This document shows positions 29,150 to 37,333 of a stretch of DNA of 64,000 bases, piece after piece (positions within the stretch are counted from its first letter, which is position 1; every line of letters starts with the position of its first letter). This DNA comes from Paenibacillus mucilaginosus 3016 (GTDB taxonomy: Bacteria; Bacillota; Bacilli; Paenibacillales; NBRC-103111): positions 8,397,501 through 8,461,500 of the forward strand of contig NC_016935.1 of assembly GCF_000250655.1 (NCBI RefSeq), written 5' to 3'. The notes beneath the pieces were generated by a model that saw only the letters and a list, made by a program, of their open reading frames with translations, had not been told where the DNA came from and ran no database searches. The position numbers and the translations under genes were made by a program.

Positions 29150-29374
29150 CGCCGGGGCGTTTGCCTCCACCTGTCCTTGGTTTTATCCGGTATCAAGCGC
29201 CGTTTTCCATGCGTGGCTGCGTGGAGGGCGGCGTTTTTGCGTTTTTGCTTTTTCGACAGCTCGTTTGTAAATATGCCGTAAACCCTGGACCGCCCCCTTT
29301 TCCGGAAAAATATGTATGCGCTTGCAATCCTTATTCTGTACATAAACAAAAGGTTTCACTTTAAACGCCGACTT

Positions 29375-29391
29375 TGTGACAACTTTGTGAC
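29375..29391 (+). promoter_or_regulatory. WalR-like direct repeat
   Basis: TGTGAC-N5-TGTGAC, five of six positions in each half matching the WalR (YycF) pattern TGTWAH-N5-TGTWAH. It lies upstream of a peptidoglycan hydrolase gene, the usual class of WalR target. Confidence 0.45.
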
Positions 29392-29449
29392 ACAAGCAGG
29401 AGAAACTCGAACTTACTCGAATATAGTTACTCGGTAATAAAAAATGAAT

Positions 29450-29570
29450 ATTTTGCCGAATTTCTGTCTCAGAAAACGGGGGATCCATTTTGGGTGAATT
29501 GATCTCGCTTCAGAGTGATCATAGGGAACCTTCAACCGAACCCTTCAGCTAACCTCGTAGGCACTTGGAA
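29450..29570 (+). promoter_or_regulatory. c-di-AMP riboswitch (ydaO/yuaA class)
   Basis: The conserved core is visible: GCCGAA near the 5' end, CGGGGGATCCATTTTGGGTG (29487-29506), AGGGAACC and CCGAACCCTTCAGCTAACCT with CGTAGGCA (29536-29563). These match the ydaO motif, which binds cyclic di-AMP. The motif is known upstream of cell-wall hydrolases and potassium transporters. Here it ends about 20 bases before the start codon of an NlpC/P60 gene, and the ribosome site GGAAGGGG directly follows it, so translational control is likely. No clear intrinsic terminator lies between. Confidence 0.9.
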
Positions 29571-29582
29571 GGGGAAACTTCT

Positions 29583-30053
29583 TTGAAAAAGCAGCTTGTA
29601 GGACTCACACTCGCATTATCTTTGTTTTGCGGTATTTCCGTCGGCAGCGCTTACGCGGAAACCCCATTAAGCGCAGCGGTCAACGATGGCTTGGGCGCGC
29701 CGTACAAATGGTCCGGCACCACCAAGAGCGGCTTCGACTGCTCCGGTTACACTTCCTGGGTATTCGCGAAGTTCGGCGTCGACCTGCCGCATACCTCCAA
29801 AGGCCAGGCAGCTATGGGCACTTGGGTGGACAAGGACAATCTTCGTGCCGGCGATCTCGTGTTCTTCAACACAGACGGCAAAGGCATCTCCCACGTTGGC
29901 GTGTATGTTGGTGAAGGCAAGTTCTACCACTCCGCCACGAATCAAGGCGTAACAATCACGAAACTTAGTGAAGGCTATTACGCCAAAAGGTATGTTACCG
30001 CCCGTCGCGTGCTTTCCGACGCTGCTTACGAGCAGCTCATGACCGACAAGTAA
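29583..30053 (+). CDS. Secreted NlpC/P60 family peptidoglycan hydrolase
   Basis: 156 aa: signal peptide (MKKQLVGLTLALSLFCGISVGSAYA, cleavage after AYA) and one NlpC/P60 domain with catalytic Cys in FDCSGYTSW, His in SHVGVYVG and a later polar residue in YHSATNQG. Such enzymes cut the D-gamma-Glu-to-diamino-acid bond in stem peptides. There is no SH3 or LysM binding domain, so it is a minimal hydrolase. The start is TTG, with GGAAGGGG 8 bases upstream; the upstream TTG frame would run through the riboswitch. Controlled by the c-di-AMP riboswitch and perhaps WalR. Confidence 0.93.
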   Translation: MKKQLVGLTLALSLFCGISVGSAYAETPLSAAVNDGLGAPYKWSGTTKSGFDCSGYTSWVFAKFGVDLPHTSKGQAAMGTWVDKDNLRAGDLVFFNTDGKGISHVGVYVGEGKFYHSATNQGVTITKLSEGYYAKRYVTARRVLSDAAYEQLMTDK

Positions 30054-30090
30054 CATCTGCGGCGTAACCCATCCTTACTTCTTCTTTTAA

Positions 30091-30146
30091 AGAAAGCCTT
30101 CTGGGCCTCCCCCGTTCGCGGGCCGGACAAGCCCTGGGGGCTTTCT
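30091..30146 (+). terminator. Terminator of the NlpC/P60 gene
   Basis: AGAAAGCC / GGCTTTCT outer stem with an inner GGGC/GCCC helix, 38 bases after the stop. Confidence 0.65.
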
Positions 30147-30216
30147 GTCGTTATACGGCAGGATTCGGGTAAGTACCGTATATCTATTATTGGCGAAAGG
30201 AGCCGCCGACCACTCT

Positions 30217-31590
30217 ATGATCCTCTTCCTGCACCGCAAAGACCTGCGGACTGCGGATCTGCCCGCGTTCGATTATATCCGTGCCTGCGGCCGGCCGAGC
30301 CTGCACGTGCTTGTGGTTGACCCGTTCCTGCTGCGCAGGGACCGCCACCGGGAACACAGCGGCCGCAGCTTCCTCGCCCAGGCGGCCCGGCTGCAGCAGC
30401 GGTATGCCGCCGAAGGGCAGCGGCTGCATCTGCTCTGCGGCGATCCGGCCGCGGTGACCGGTGCGCTGCTCGAAGCCCATGCGGTCCGCGAGCTCGTGTT
30501 CCACGAGGACTACACCCCCTACGCGGTGACGCGGGACCGCAGCCTGCGGGAGACCGCAGCCGCCCGCGGCGTGCGCGTCACCGCGTTCGACGAGCAGGCG
30601 CTTGCGGACCTGCGCGACTTCCAGCGCCATGCCGGCCGCAGCGAGCCGTACAAGGTGTTCACGCCTTACTACCGCCGGTGGCGCGATTACCTGCGGCAGC
30701 ATTTCCGGCCGGCGTCCACCGTAAGCGCAGGGGCGCTGCAGACCCTGCCGCTGGCGGAGGGCTTTGCGGAGCGCTTCCCGCTGCCACCGGAGCTGGAGGA
30801 GGCGCTGGCCTCCTGCCGGTTAGAGCCGGAAGGCAGCGGCCCGGAGACGGCGCTGGAGGACTTTCTCTCCGGGCGGCTGGCGGGCTATGCGGAAGGGCGT
30901 GACCGGTATGCCCGAGAGGAGACCAGCCGCCTGTCGCGGCACCTGAACACCGGGGCCCTCTCGATCCGGCGTGTCTATGAGCGGCTGCTTGACGTCAGCG
31001 CCGATGCGGAGCCCTGGCTGCGCCAGCTCGCCTGGCGCGACTTTTATCTCTACCAGTCGCGGCTCGATCCCCTGTTCTACCGCTATGAGAAGGTATACGA
31101 TCTCTCCGGCATGCCCTCGGACGGCTTCCAGGCATGGGCGGAGGCCCGGACGGGGATTCCCATCGTGGATGCGGCCATGACGGAGCTGAACACGACGGGC
31201 TGGATGCCGAACCGGCTGCGGATGATCACAGCCATGTTCCTGACGAAGAACCTCCTCTGCCCGTTCCCTTACGGGGAGCGCTACTTCCGTTACAAGCTGG
31301 CCGATTACGACAATGCGCTGAACCGCGGGGGCTGGCTGTGGAGCGCCTCGCTCGGCTTCGATGCCGCTCCCTACTTCCGCGTCATGAACCCCGTGACGCA
31401 GTCGCAGACCCATGACCCGTCCGGGGCGTATATCCGCCGCTGGCTCCCGGAGCTCTCCGGGCTGTCCGACAAGGAGATTCACCTGCCCCGGCCGCACGCG
31501 GTCGTGGAGTTGAAAGCGTCGCGGGCAAGGGCGATCGAGGTGTACAAGGAGATTCTGGCCTCATCCGCCGGAGGCCGGGAACAGGGGTAG
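30217..31590 (+). CDS. phr: Deoxyribodipyrimidine photolyase (class I CPD type)
   Basis: 457-aa blue-light DNA repair enzyme. N-terminal photolyase alpha/beta domain (MILFLHRKDLRTADLPAF, YTPYAVTRD) and C-terminal FAD domain with TSRLSRHLNTGALSIR, WRDFYLYQSR, GIPIVDAAMTELNTTGWMPN, DYDNALNRGGWLWSAS and the NPVTQSQTHDPSGAYIRRWL segment. The Trp residues of the electron-transfer chain appear present. The start ATG has AAAGGAG at 14 bases, a long spacing; a TTG nine codons upstream is less likely. Single gene, not part of an operon. Confidence 0.95.
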   Translation: MILFLHRKDLRTADLPAFDYIRACGRPSLHVLVVDPFLLRRDRHREHSGRSFLAQAARLQQRYAAEGQRLHLLCGDPAAVTGALLEAHAVRELVFHEDYTPYAVTRDRSLRETAAARGVRVTAFDEQALADLRDFQRHAGRSEPYKVFTPYYRRWRDYLRQHFRPASTVSAGALQTLPLAEGFAERFPLPPELEEALASCRLEPEGSGPETALEDFLSGRLAGYAEGRDRYAREETSRLSRHLNTGALSIRRVYERLLDVSADAEPWLRQLAWRDFYLYQSRLDPLFYRYEKVYDLSGMPSDGFQAWAEARTGIPIVDAAMTELNTTGWMPNRLRMITAMFLTKNLLCPFPYGERYFRYKLADYDNALNRGGWLWSASLGFDAAPYFRVMNPVTQSQTHDPSGAYIRRWLPELSGLSDKEIHLPRPHAVVELKASRARAIEVYKEILASSAGGREQG

Positions 31591-31698
31591 CCGGGGTGCT
31601 GGGGAACGAGGCGGATGGAAGGCCGCTTGGAGACCAGGCATGCCGGTCATCTCCCCGCGTGCCGCAGGGCCGATCGGCAAAGGCACTTGCATTCCGGC

Positions 31699-31737
31699 CG
31701 GTCCAAGGACCGTACAGCCTGCTGGACCAAGGTCCAG
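31699..31737. promoter_or_regulatory. Two hyphenated GGTCC/GGACC palindromes
   Basis: CGGTCC-AA-GGACCG (31699-31712) and CTGGACC-AA-GGTCCAG (31722-31737), with inverse arms and the same AA centre, 110-145 bases upstream of the PspC gene. Possible operator pair; the rest of the 31591-31845 gap shows nothing clear. Confidence 0.4.
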
Positions 31738-31845
31738 CCCGCATCCCACCGCGGGTCCGTTTCAGGAGAAACCGGGGGGCGTTACAATATAGGTATACCC
31801 AGAGGGAAGGCGGCTTCTTCCCCAAACGAAAGGTGGACTCCTATT

Positions 31846-32055
31846 ATGAAACGTTGGTACCGCTCGGTTTCCGATAAAAAACTCACCGGCCTGTGCGGCG
31901 GATTGGCCCAGTACCTGAACCTCGACCCTACCCTGCTCCGGGTGCTCGTCGTCATCCTGACCTTTGCCTCCAGCGGCAGCCTCATTCTCTTCTACTTCCT
32001 GGCCGCCCTGATGGTGCCGAAGGAACCGTATTCCGGCTCGTTCCCGCACTCTTAA
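31846..32055 (+). CDS. PspC domain protein
   Basis: 69-aa small membrane protein: basic N-terminus MKRWYRSVSDKKLTGLCGGLAQYL, then one or two hydrophobic segments (LLRVLVVILTFASSGSLILFYFLAALMV). This is the whole PspC domain, found in phage-shock and envelope-stress proteins, with no extra domain. The GLCGGLAQYL motif is diagnostic. The start ATG follows GAAAGGTGG at 9 bases. No PspA/LiaH homolog is in the window. Confidence 0.92.
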   Translation: MKRWYRSVSDKKLTGLCGGLAQYLNLDPTLLRVLVVILTFASSGSLILFYFLAALMVPKEPYSGSFPHS

Positions 32056-32061
32056 TGTGCC

Positions 32062-32094
32062 AGCCCCTCGCCAGTCATGGCCGAGGGGCTTTTG
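32062..32094 (+). terminator. Terminator of the PspC gene
   Basis: AGCCCCTCG / CGAGGGGCT stem of 9 bp with TTTGCTTT tail, directly after the stop. Confidence 0.8.
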
Positions 32095-32141
32095 CTTTGC
32101 CGGCCCCCTCCTCTTTTCGCGCTGCAAGGACAATGCTTGTT

Positions 32142-32171
32142 TTGACAATGATAATCTTTATCAATTACAAT
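32142..32171 (+). promoter_or_regulatory. Promoter with Fur box upstream of the heme monooxygenase gene
   Basis: TTGACA, 18 bases, TACAAT. The spacer contains the inverted repeat TGATAA-TCT-TTATCA (32149-32163), close to the Fur 7-1-7 consensus TGATAATNATTATCA. Repression by iron-loaded Fur would block RNAP directly. Confidence 0.8.
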
Positions 32172-32231
32172 AGGGATATTATTTCATCTGATCTTCCACG
32201 AATCCGAATCCCCCATAGGAGGCATCATTGC

Positions 32232-32570
32232 ATGTTAATCCAAACCCGTACCATCGTCGTCCAAAAAGGACACGCCGACGCCGTAGTCGAGCGCTTCAGC
32301 AAAAGAGGCCCTATCGATGAGATGGAAGGCCTGCTCGATGTCAGCGTCATGGTCAACCGTTCGAAGAAAGAAGATACGGAAGAGGTCGTCGCCATGATCC
32401 GCTGGGAGTCGATTGACGCCTGGAAGAACTGGGAGAAGAGCCCCGCTCATATCCAGGGCCACCGGGAGAAGAAGGGCCAGAGCCTGCCGGAGTACGTGAT
32501 CAGCTCGACCGTCAACATGTACGAAGTCAAGGAACGCCGTGAAGGAACGTTCGTGAAGCAGGAACAGTAA
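32232..32570 (+). CDS. hmoA: Heme-degrading monooxygenase, HmoA/IsdG-like
   Basis: 112-aa ABM-fold protein of the heme oxygenase group that opens heme and releases iron. The motif with the expected Trp and heme-ligand His is seen: WKNWEKSPAHIQGHR (about residues 65-79), and the MEGLLDVSVMVN segment matches HmoA. Aligning the N-terminus by eye puts Arg6 where the family usually has Asn (NRL or NTA), a position near the heme in IsdG. AGGAGG precedes the ATG. The Fur box upstream agrees with an iron-salvage role. No heme transporter is adjacent. Confidence 0.87.
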   Translation: MLIQTRTIVVQKGHADAVVERFSKRGPIDEMEGLLDVSVMVNRSKKEDTEEVVAMIRWESIDAWKNWEKSPAHIQGHREKKGQSLPEYVISSTVNMYEVKERREGTFVKQEQ

Positions 32571-32632
32571 AGCTGGCGGCAGCACCGGGCGCAGAGGCCA
32601 TCCGGACATGACCCGTTATATTTTCTGATCGT

Positions 32633-32671
32633 TCAAAAAAAGAGTACAACCCGCTAAGGATTGTACTCTTT
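32633..32671. terminator. Bidirectional terminator between hmoA and the sulfurtransferase
   Basis: Perfect AAAGAGTACAA / TTGTACTCTTT stem with an 11-base loop. The minus-strand side ends in TTTTTTT, serving the sulfurtransferase; the plus side closes the hmoA unit. Confidence 0.85.
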
Positions 32672-32692
32672 GGCTTGCACCCGGGCGAGTCC

Positions 32693-33529
32693 TTACTCTT
32701 CTCCTACCGCCACCGGATTGTCCGGATACGAGATCCAGTCGCTCCAGCTGCCGGCGTACAGCTTCACGTTCTTGAGGCCCGCTTCACTGAGCGCCAGCAC
32801 GTTCGGGCACGCGGTTACACCGGAGCCGCAGTACACGATGATCTCATCCGCTTCCGCGAGGGGACCAAAGCGTTCCTTCTGCGCCTCCGCGGACTTCCAT
32901 GCGCCTTCCGCCGTCAGGCTGTCTTTCCAGAAGTAATTCACCGCGCCGGGGATGTGTCCCGCCGTCTTGTCGATCGGCTCCTCGATCCCCTGATACCGGC
33001 GCGCCTCTCTCGAGTCGATGAGCACGGTTCCCGGACGGCCCTGCCGCGAGCGGACGCCCTCCATGTCCACAACCAGTTCGCCGCGCACCTTGGGAACGAA
33101 CTGTGCCTCATGAACGAGCGGGGGTTCGTCCGTCACCGGATAGCCCGCTTCCTTCCACTTGGAGTAACCTCCATCCAGGATGTACACCCGCTCGTGTCCC
33201 AGATAAGTAAGCAGCCACCACAATCTCGAAGCATACGCCCCGCCTTGGTCGTCGTAGGCAATCACGACGGAGCCCGAATGGATGCCGATGCGGCCGAAGG
33301 TGCGGGAGAGCGCATCCACGTCAGGCAGCGGATGACGGCCTCCATGTTCCGTTACCGCAGAGGACAGGTCCTTCTCCAAGTCCAGATAATGCGCGCCGGG
33401 AATATGATCCTTCTCGTAGGCGATCCGCCCCACATCAGGCTGTCCCAGGACGAAACGGCAGTCCACCAGAATCATCCGGTCGTCCGTACCGTGCTCGAAC
33501 AGCCAGTCCACGCTAACCACATGCTTCAT
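32693..33529 (-). CDS. Sulfurtransferase with two rhodanese domains
   Basis: 278 aa. Two tandem rhodanese domains: the first (about 1-130) lacks a catalytic Cys and carries the VIAYDDQGG motif; the second has the active-site loop VYCGSGVTACP (Cys about 234), which in this family suits 3-mercaptopyruvate or thiosulfate as donor. Function: sulfur transfer to cyanide or thiol acceptors in the cytosol. Of several in-frame Met codons I chose the one at 33529 (MKHVVSVDWL), which fits the family start and has GGAAGAG upstream. Single gene with its own terminator. Confidence 0.9.
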   Translation of the reverse strand: MKHVVSVDWLFEHGTDDRMILVDCRFVLGQPDVGRIAYEKDHIPGAHYLDLEKDLSSAVTEHGGRHPLPDVDALSRTFGRIGIHSGSVVIAYDDQGGAYASRLWWLLTYLGHERVYILDGGYSKWKEAGYPVTDEPPLVHEAQFVPKVRGELVVDMEGVRSRQGRPGTVLIDSREARRYQGIEEPIDKTAGHIPGAVNYFWKDSLTAEGAWKSAEAQKERFGPLAEADEIIVYCGSGVTACPNVLALSEAGLKNVKLYAGSWSDWISYPDNPVAVGEE

Positions 33530-33688
33530 ATGCCACTCTCTTCCTCTCATGGGATGATATGCTGTATAGTACCCAGTATACACCCAGTTGGACCGCCGAG
33601 GAAGCAGGAGAAAAGAGAGTCTGCTGCAGCCCGGTTTTCAGCGGAATTCCGGAGCGCAGGCTCTTGAACAGGAGGCGAGGAACCCGTC

Positions 33689-34252
33689 ATGAGCAGCGGC
33701 TTTTCGGATCGTAAGGCACTTCACCTGTCCATACGGAACAAGAAGGAGCAGGCCGGCTTTCGGCTGGCCCCGTTAACGGAAGAACAAGCAAGGGTCATCT
33801 GCACCTGGACTTATCCCCCGCCCTATGATCTCTACAACTGGAAGCCTTGGGAGACGCTGCTTGCCCGCGGCGAAGAATTCGCCGATCCCGACATCCGCCA
33901 GAAGCAGTACCGCAGCGTCCTGGATGAAGAGGGCCGGCTCACCGGCTTCGCCCAGCTGTTCCCCATGGCAGGCGTGACCCGGCTAGGGCTCGGACTCCGC
34001 CCGGACCTGCGCGGCAGTGGGCTCGGAACGGCCTTTGTCCGGGCGATCGCCGAAGAAGCCCTTCGGCAAAAACCTGCCAACGAGATCGATCTTGAGGTGC
34101 TGACATGGAACACCCGGGCGATCCGGACTTATGAGAAGGCCGGCTTTGAGATCACGGATACCTATGAGCGGATGACACCGAACGGGCCCGCCGAGTTTCA
34201 CTGCATGGTCTGGACAGGGAAGCTCCCCGGCGGGCCCGCTTCTGTCAGCTGA
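33689..34252 (+). CDS. GNAT family N-acetyltransferase
   Basis: 187 aa. The acetyl-CoA-binding motif A is seen as LGLGLRPDLRGSGLGTAFV (about 98-117), followed by the LTWNTRAIRTYEKAGF motif B. Substrate unknown; the WTYPPPYDLYNW segment is typical of a subgroup of Firmicutes GNAT proteins with small-molecule substrates. AGGAGG lies 13 bases before the ATG, a little far. The next gene starts 19 bases downstream and may be co-transcribed. Confidence 0.85.
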   Translation: MSSGFSDRKALHLSIRNKKEQAGFRLAPLTEEQARVICTWTYPPPYDLYNWKPWETLLARGEEFADPDIRQKQYRSVLDEEGRLTGFAQLFPMAGVTRLGLGLRPDLRGSGLGTAFVRAIAEEALRQKPANEIDLEVLTWNTRAIRTYEKAGFEITDTYERMTPNGPAEFHCMVWTGKLPGGPASVS

Positions 34253-34271
34253 CGCGGAGCATCCCAAACTT

Positions 34272-35150
34272 ATGAAAAAAACGATATTCTCTCTCCTCTG
34301 GGCGGCCTTCCTGCTTATTGGCTCGATCGTGTATTACTTCGAGGCCTACCGCCCCGCCATCGGACCGGCAGGCCGCGGCGTGAACGACAGCGAAGTCTTT
34401 GGGCAGTTCCTGTACGGCATGCTCCAAGGCGGCGCGGTACTCACCGCCGCCCTGATCGGCGCAGCCGCCTTCCTGCGGAGGCGCCGGTCTCATCCCTATT
34501 CGAAGGAGGACGGCCTTATGCCCCATGAACCCGATGATCCCGGCCTCGCCAAGCTCCCCCCGCAGCAGCTGGAGGCCCTGAGGGGGGCTGCGCGCGTCCT
34601 GGACCCCGCCGGGATCTCCTGGGGCCTGGGCGGCTCCGCCCTGCTCTATGTCCGCGGGCTGACCGGCCGCTTCCCGAACGACCTGGACCTGCTCATCGCT
34701 GAGGATCAGGCCCCGCGGGCGTTCGAGCTGCTGAGCGCTCTCGGCCCGTCCGAGCTGCGCGCGCCCGAAGAGCCCTACTGCACGCTGCACTTCCGACGCT
34801 TTACGCTCGGGAGGAGCAGCGCCGACCTCATCGCCGGCTTCGGCATCCGGCACAGCGCCGGGGTCTACCGCCTGCTTTGGCGGCATGGCGAAGCCCTGCC
34901 GCGGCTGCCGCTGTACGGCACCCCGGCCGGCATCCCCCTCATGTCCCTCGAAGACTGGTACGTGCTGTACCTGCTCCTCCCCGGGCGGGCCGACAAAGCC
35001 GCGCTGATCGAAGCGCACTGGAGAGACGGCGGCCCCCTGCTGAAGGACCGGCTAAGCGAAACACTGGGCCGGCCGCTGCCACCGGCTGTGCGCGAGCGGG
35101 TGCTTGCCGTGTCCCGTATGGCCGAGCACCCGGAATCCGATCTCCCTTGA
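34272..35150 (+). CDS. Membrane segment fused in frame to a nucleotidyltransferase-like protein
   Basis: 292 codons made of two parts. Codons 1-72 encode a small protein with two hydrophobic segments (LLWAAFLLIGSIVYYF, GGAVLTAALIGAAAFL). From about codon 83 a nucleotidyltransferase-fold domain follows, with GLGGSALLYVRGLTGRFP then NDLDLLI, the GS and DxD motifs of MNT/AbiEii-like enzymes. Within the frame, AAGGAGG lies 8 bases before ATG 34518 (MPHEPDDPG), an ideal start for a separate 210-aa soluble protein. Either the gene is a real fusion with an internal start, or an upstream stop was lost. No toxin partner is next to it. Confidence 0.7.
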   Translation: MKKTIFSLLWAAFLLIGSIVYYFEAYRPAIGPAGRGVNDSEVFGQFLYGMLQGGAVLTAALIGAAAFLRRRRSHPYSKEDGLMPHEPDDPGLAKLPPQQLEALRGAARVLDPAGISWGLGGSALLYVRGLTGRFPNDLDLLIAEDQAPRAFELLSALGPSELRAPEEPYCTLHFRRFTLGRSSADLIAGFGIRHSAGVYRLLWRHGEALPRLPLYGTPAGIPLMSLEDWYVLYLLLPGRADKAALIEAHWRDGGPLLKDRLSETLGRPLPPAVRERVLAVSRMAEHPESDLP

Positions 35151-35197
35151 GGAAACGGGTATCCTTTCTTGCCGGTAATCTCCTTCTCGTGTCACCT

Positions 35198-35224
35198 TCA
35201 TGGAACCCGGCGGCGGGACGATAT
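35198..35224 (+). promoter_or_regulatory. Possible sigma-D promoter of the chemoreceptor gene
   Basis: GACGATAT matches the sigma-D -10 GCCGATAT at seven of eight bases, but the -35 (TCAT at 15-base spacing against TAAA) is poor. About 90 bases upstream of the start. Confidence 0.25.
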
Positions 35225-35313
35225 ATAACGGTAACCGGAGACACGGTCCCTGCCGGGCGTGTCTCTTCTACTCTTACATGTCCCTGTTCCAGGAGAGAAG
35301 GAGAACTGCATCC

Positions 35314-36801
35314 ATGAATACACCGCATCCTGTACCATCCCGCGCCACCTCCCACGAGCAGTTCGGGTCCAAGCTTCTTGCCGGCACCTTGATGACCCTG
35401 CTCCTGTCATGCCTCCCGATTTATCTGCTTTTATGGCTCATCGGGATCATCAGCGGTCCGATGACCGCAGCTTTTACGGTGACTGCAGCCCTCTTGGCTT
35501 CGTTGATCCCCTGGATCCACAAGACATACGGTCCCCGGCCGCAGGGTAAGACCATCCTGACCGCTTACATGTTCCTCGTCGGATTCGTCATTCTGTGGTT
35601 CATTCCGGCCTCCGGTTCCTGGACCGCACTGCTTATCTATATGGCCCTGTCCCTCGTCTATCTTCATACGGGAACGAGTATCGTCGGGACCGCTGCGGCC
35701 CTGGGGATCGCCATCATTCACACCGTGTTCAACCCTTATATCTCATCCCAGCCTGTATTCGACAAGATTGTTATGTTCGTCGTCTTCCTCATGGTCGGTT
35801 TTGCCGGCATCACCGTCTGCATGATGGGCAGGAGGATGGTCGGCGAGCTGCAGGAAGGACAGAGGGGCATGGCGTCACTCCTGCGCGACGTGCAGGGTTC
35901 CGTGAAGGGGCTCGAGGCCTTCGGGCAGCAGCTCAAGGACAACGCCGTCGAGACCGACCGGATCGGCCGCGAGCTGGCAGTGAGCTTCGCGGAGATTGCC
36001 AAAGGCATGGAATCCCAGGCGGCCTCCGTCTCGGATATCAACGGATCCATTCACGACTCCGGCGCGTTCGTGGCCTCGATCGGCACTTCGACTGCCGACA
36101 TGATGCGCGTATCCGAGCGGACTTCCGCTGTCATTGAAGCCGGCAAGGGGCACATGGCCAGCCTGCAGTCCGACGTCTCCCGGGTCAGCGGCATGATGGA
36201 CACCACGTACGCTTCCATGGAAACCCTGCGGATGCAGAGCGAGCAAATTTCCACCGTGCTGCAGTCCATCCAGGCGATCGCGCGGCAGACCAGCCTGCTC
36301 GCCCTCAACGCGGGCATCGAAGCCGCACGGGCGGGAGAGCACGGCCGGGGGTTCGCCGTCGTGGCGCAGGAGATCCGCAAGCTCTCCAGCGGCGCGGAGG
36401 AATCGACGGCCCAGATCACGGACATCCTCACCCGGATCCAGCACCAGACCGGTGTCGTATCCGGACAGATCCTGCAGGGCCGCGAAGCGGTCGGCACCAT
36501 CCGCTCCTCCGGGAGCGAGGTCGGAGGGCTCTTCGCCCAGCTCTTGCAGGAAGCGCAGTCGGTATCGGAGCGCTCGTCCTCCATTGCTTCCATGCTGGAG
36601 CAGCTCGAGGAGCGCGCGAAGGCAATGGCACAGGAGGCCGGCTCCGTCTCGGCCGTTACCGAGCAGACGAACGCCTCGGTTGAGGAGATCAATGCCAGCC
36701 TCGATGAGCAGAGCGCACGGACCGGGCGGATCGCCGCCAGCCTCGGAGAGCTCGAGGAGCTCACCGCGCAGCTCAGCCGGATGCTTACGCAGCATGAGTA
36801 A
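35314..36801 (+). CDS. Methyl-accepting chemotaxis protein
   Basis: 495 aa. About five to six hydrophobic segments in the first 180 residues form a membrane domain without a large extracellular sensor, unlike classical receptors, so it probably senses a signal within the membrane or through short loops. The C-terminal signalling domain contains the conserved hairpin tip [20 protein letters not shown] and [13 protein letters not shown]. No HAMP is obvious. The start ATG at 35314 has AAGGAG 10 bases upstream; the longer frame is not supported. No che genes are near. Confidence 0.9.
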   Translation: MNTPHPVPSRATSHEQFGSKLLAGTLMTLLLSCLPIYLLLWLIGIISGPMTAAFTVTAALLASLIPWIHKTYGPRPQGKTILTAYMFLVGFVILWFIPASGSWTALLIYMALSLVYLHTGTSIVGTAAALGIAIIHTVFNPYISSQPVFDKIVMFVVFLMVGFAGITVCMMGRRMVGELQEGQRGMASLLRDVQGSVKGLEAFGQQLKDNAVETDRIGRELAVSFAEIAKGMESQAASVSDINGSIHDSGAFVASIGTSTADMMRVSERTSAVIEAGKGHMASLQSDVSRVSGMMDTTYASMETLRMQSEQISTVLQSIQAIARQTSLLALNAGIEAARAGEHGRGFAVVAQEIRKLSSGAEESTAQITDILTRIQHQTGVVSGQILQGREAVGTIRSSGSEVGGLFAQLLQEAQSVSERSSSIASMLEQLEERAKAMAQEAGSVSAVTEQTNASVEEINASLDEQSARTGRIAASLGELEELTAQLSRMLTQHE

Positions 36802-36939
36802 GAGCATCACCGCGGGATCTCTTTGCCTGCCGGTTCGATGGGATTACGGATTGGCCCATAGGAAAGAAGGCACCGCGCGTTTGGCGGGGCGGTTCCGGAT
36901 ATGATACGCCGCCAACTTGCTTACTCCATCTAAAATAAC

Positions 36940-36985
36940 AAGAAGGGTGGCTCCGCCTCGCAGCGCGGACCACCCTTCTTCTTTT
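36940..36985. terminator. Bidirectional terminator between the chemoreceptor and phhB
   Basis: AAGAAGGGTGG / CCACCCTTCTT 11-bp stem with an inner TCCGC/GCGCGGA helix. CTTTTG follows on the plus strand and TGTTATTTTA on the minus strand. Confidence 0.8.
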
Positions 36986-36990
36986 GTGTA

Positions 36991-37317
36991 TTATCCCTGC
37001 GGCAGCGCATCATCCGCCGTCTTCTCCCACGGCCGGTACGCCTCGTCGAAACGGGCCGCACTCGTGAAATCGAGAGCCGTCAGCCCGCCCGCATGCCAGG
37101 ACGTCAGCCTCAGCGTAACGAGCTTATAGTCGATCGCGATGAGCGGATGATGGTCCAGCTCCTCGGCCGCTTCGGCGACCCGGTTCACGAAGGAGACGGC
37201 GTCTCTGAACGCAGGAAAGCGGTACTTGCGGACGATCCAGCGTTCCTCCTGCCGCGTCCAGCCGCCGGCTTGTGCCAGGCCCGCTTCGATCCCGGACTCC
37301 GTGAGTAGGCCTCCCAT
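36991..37317 (-). CDS. phhB: Pterin-4a-carbinolamine dehydratase
   Basis: 108 aa. The family signature AEELDHHPLIAIDYKLVTLRLTSW (residues about 49-72; active-site His-His and Tyr) and the GLTALDF segment are intact. It dehydrates 4a-hydroxytetrahydropterin to regenerate the pterin cofactor. The phenylalanine hydroxylase it usually serves is not in this window. It follows a small hypothetical gene by 16 bases and is likely translated from the same mRNA. AAAGGGGG precedes the ATG. Confidence 0.92.
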   Translation of the reverse strand: MGGLLTESGIEAGLAQAGGWTRQEERWIVRKYRFPAFRDAVSFVNRVAEAAEELDHHPLIAIDYKLVTLRLTSWHAGGLTALDFTSAARFDEAYRPWEKTADDALPQG

Positions 37318-37333
37318 GCCCTGCGTCCCCCTT

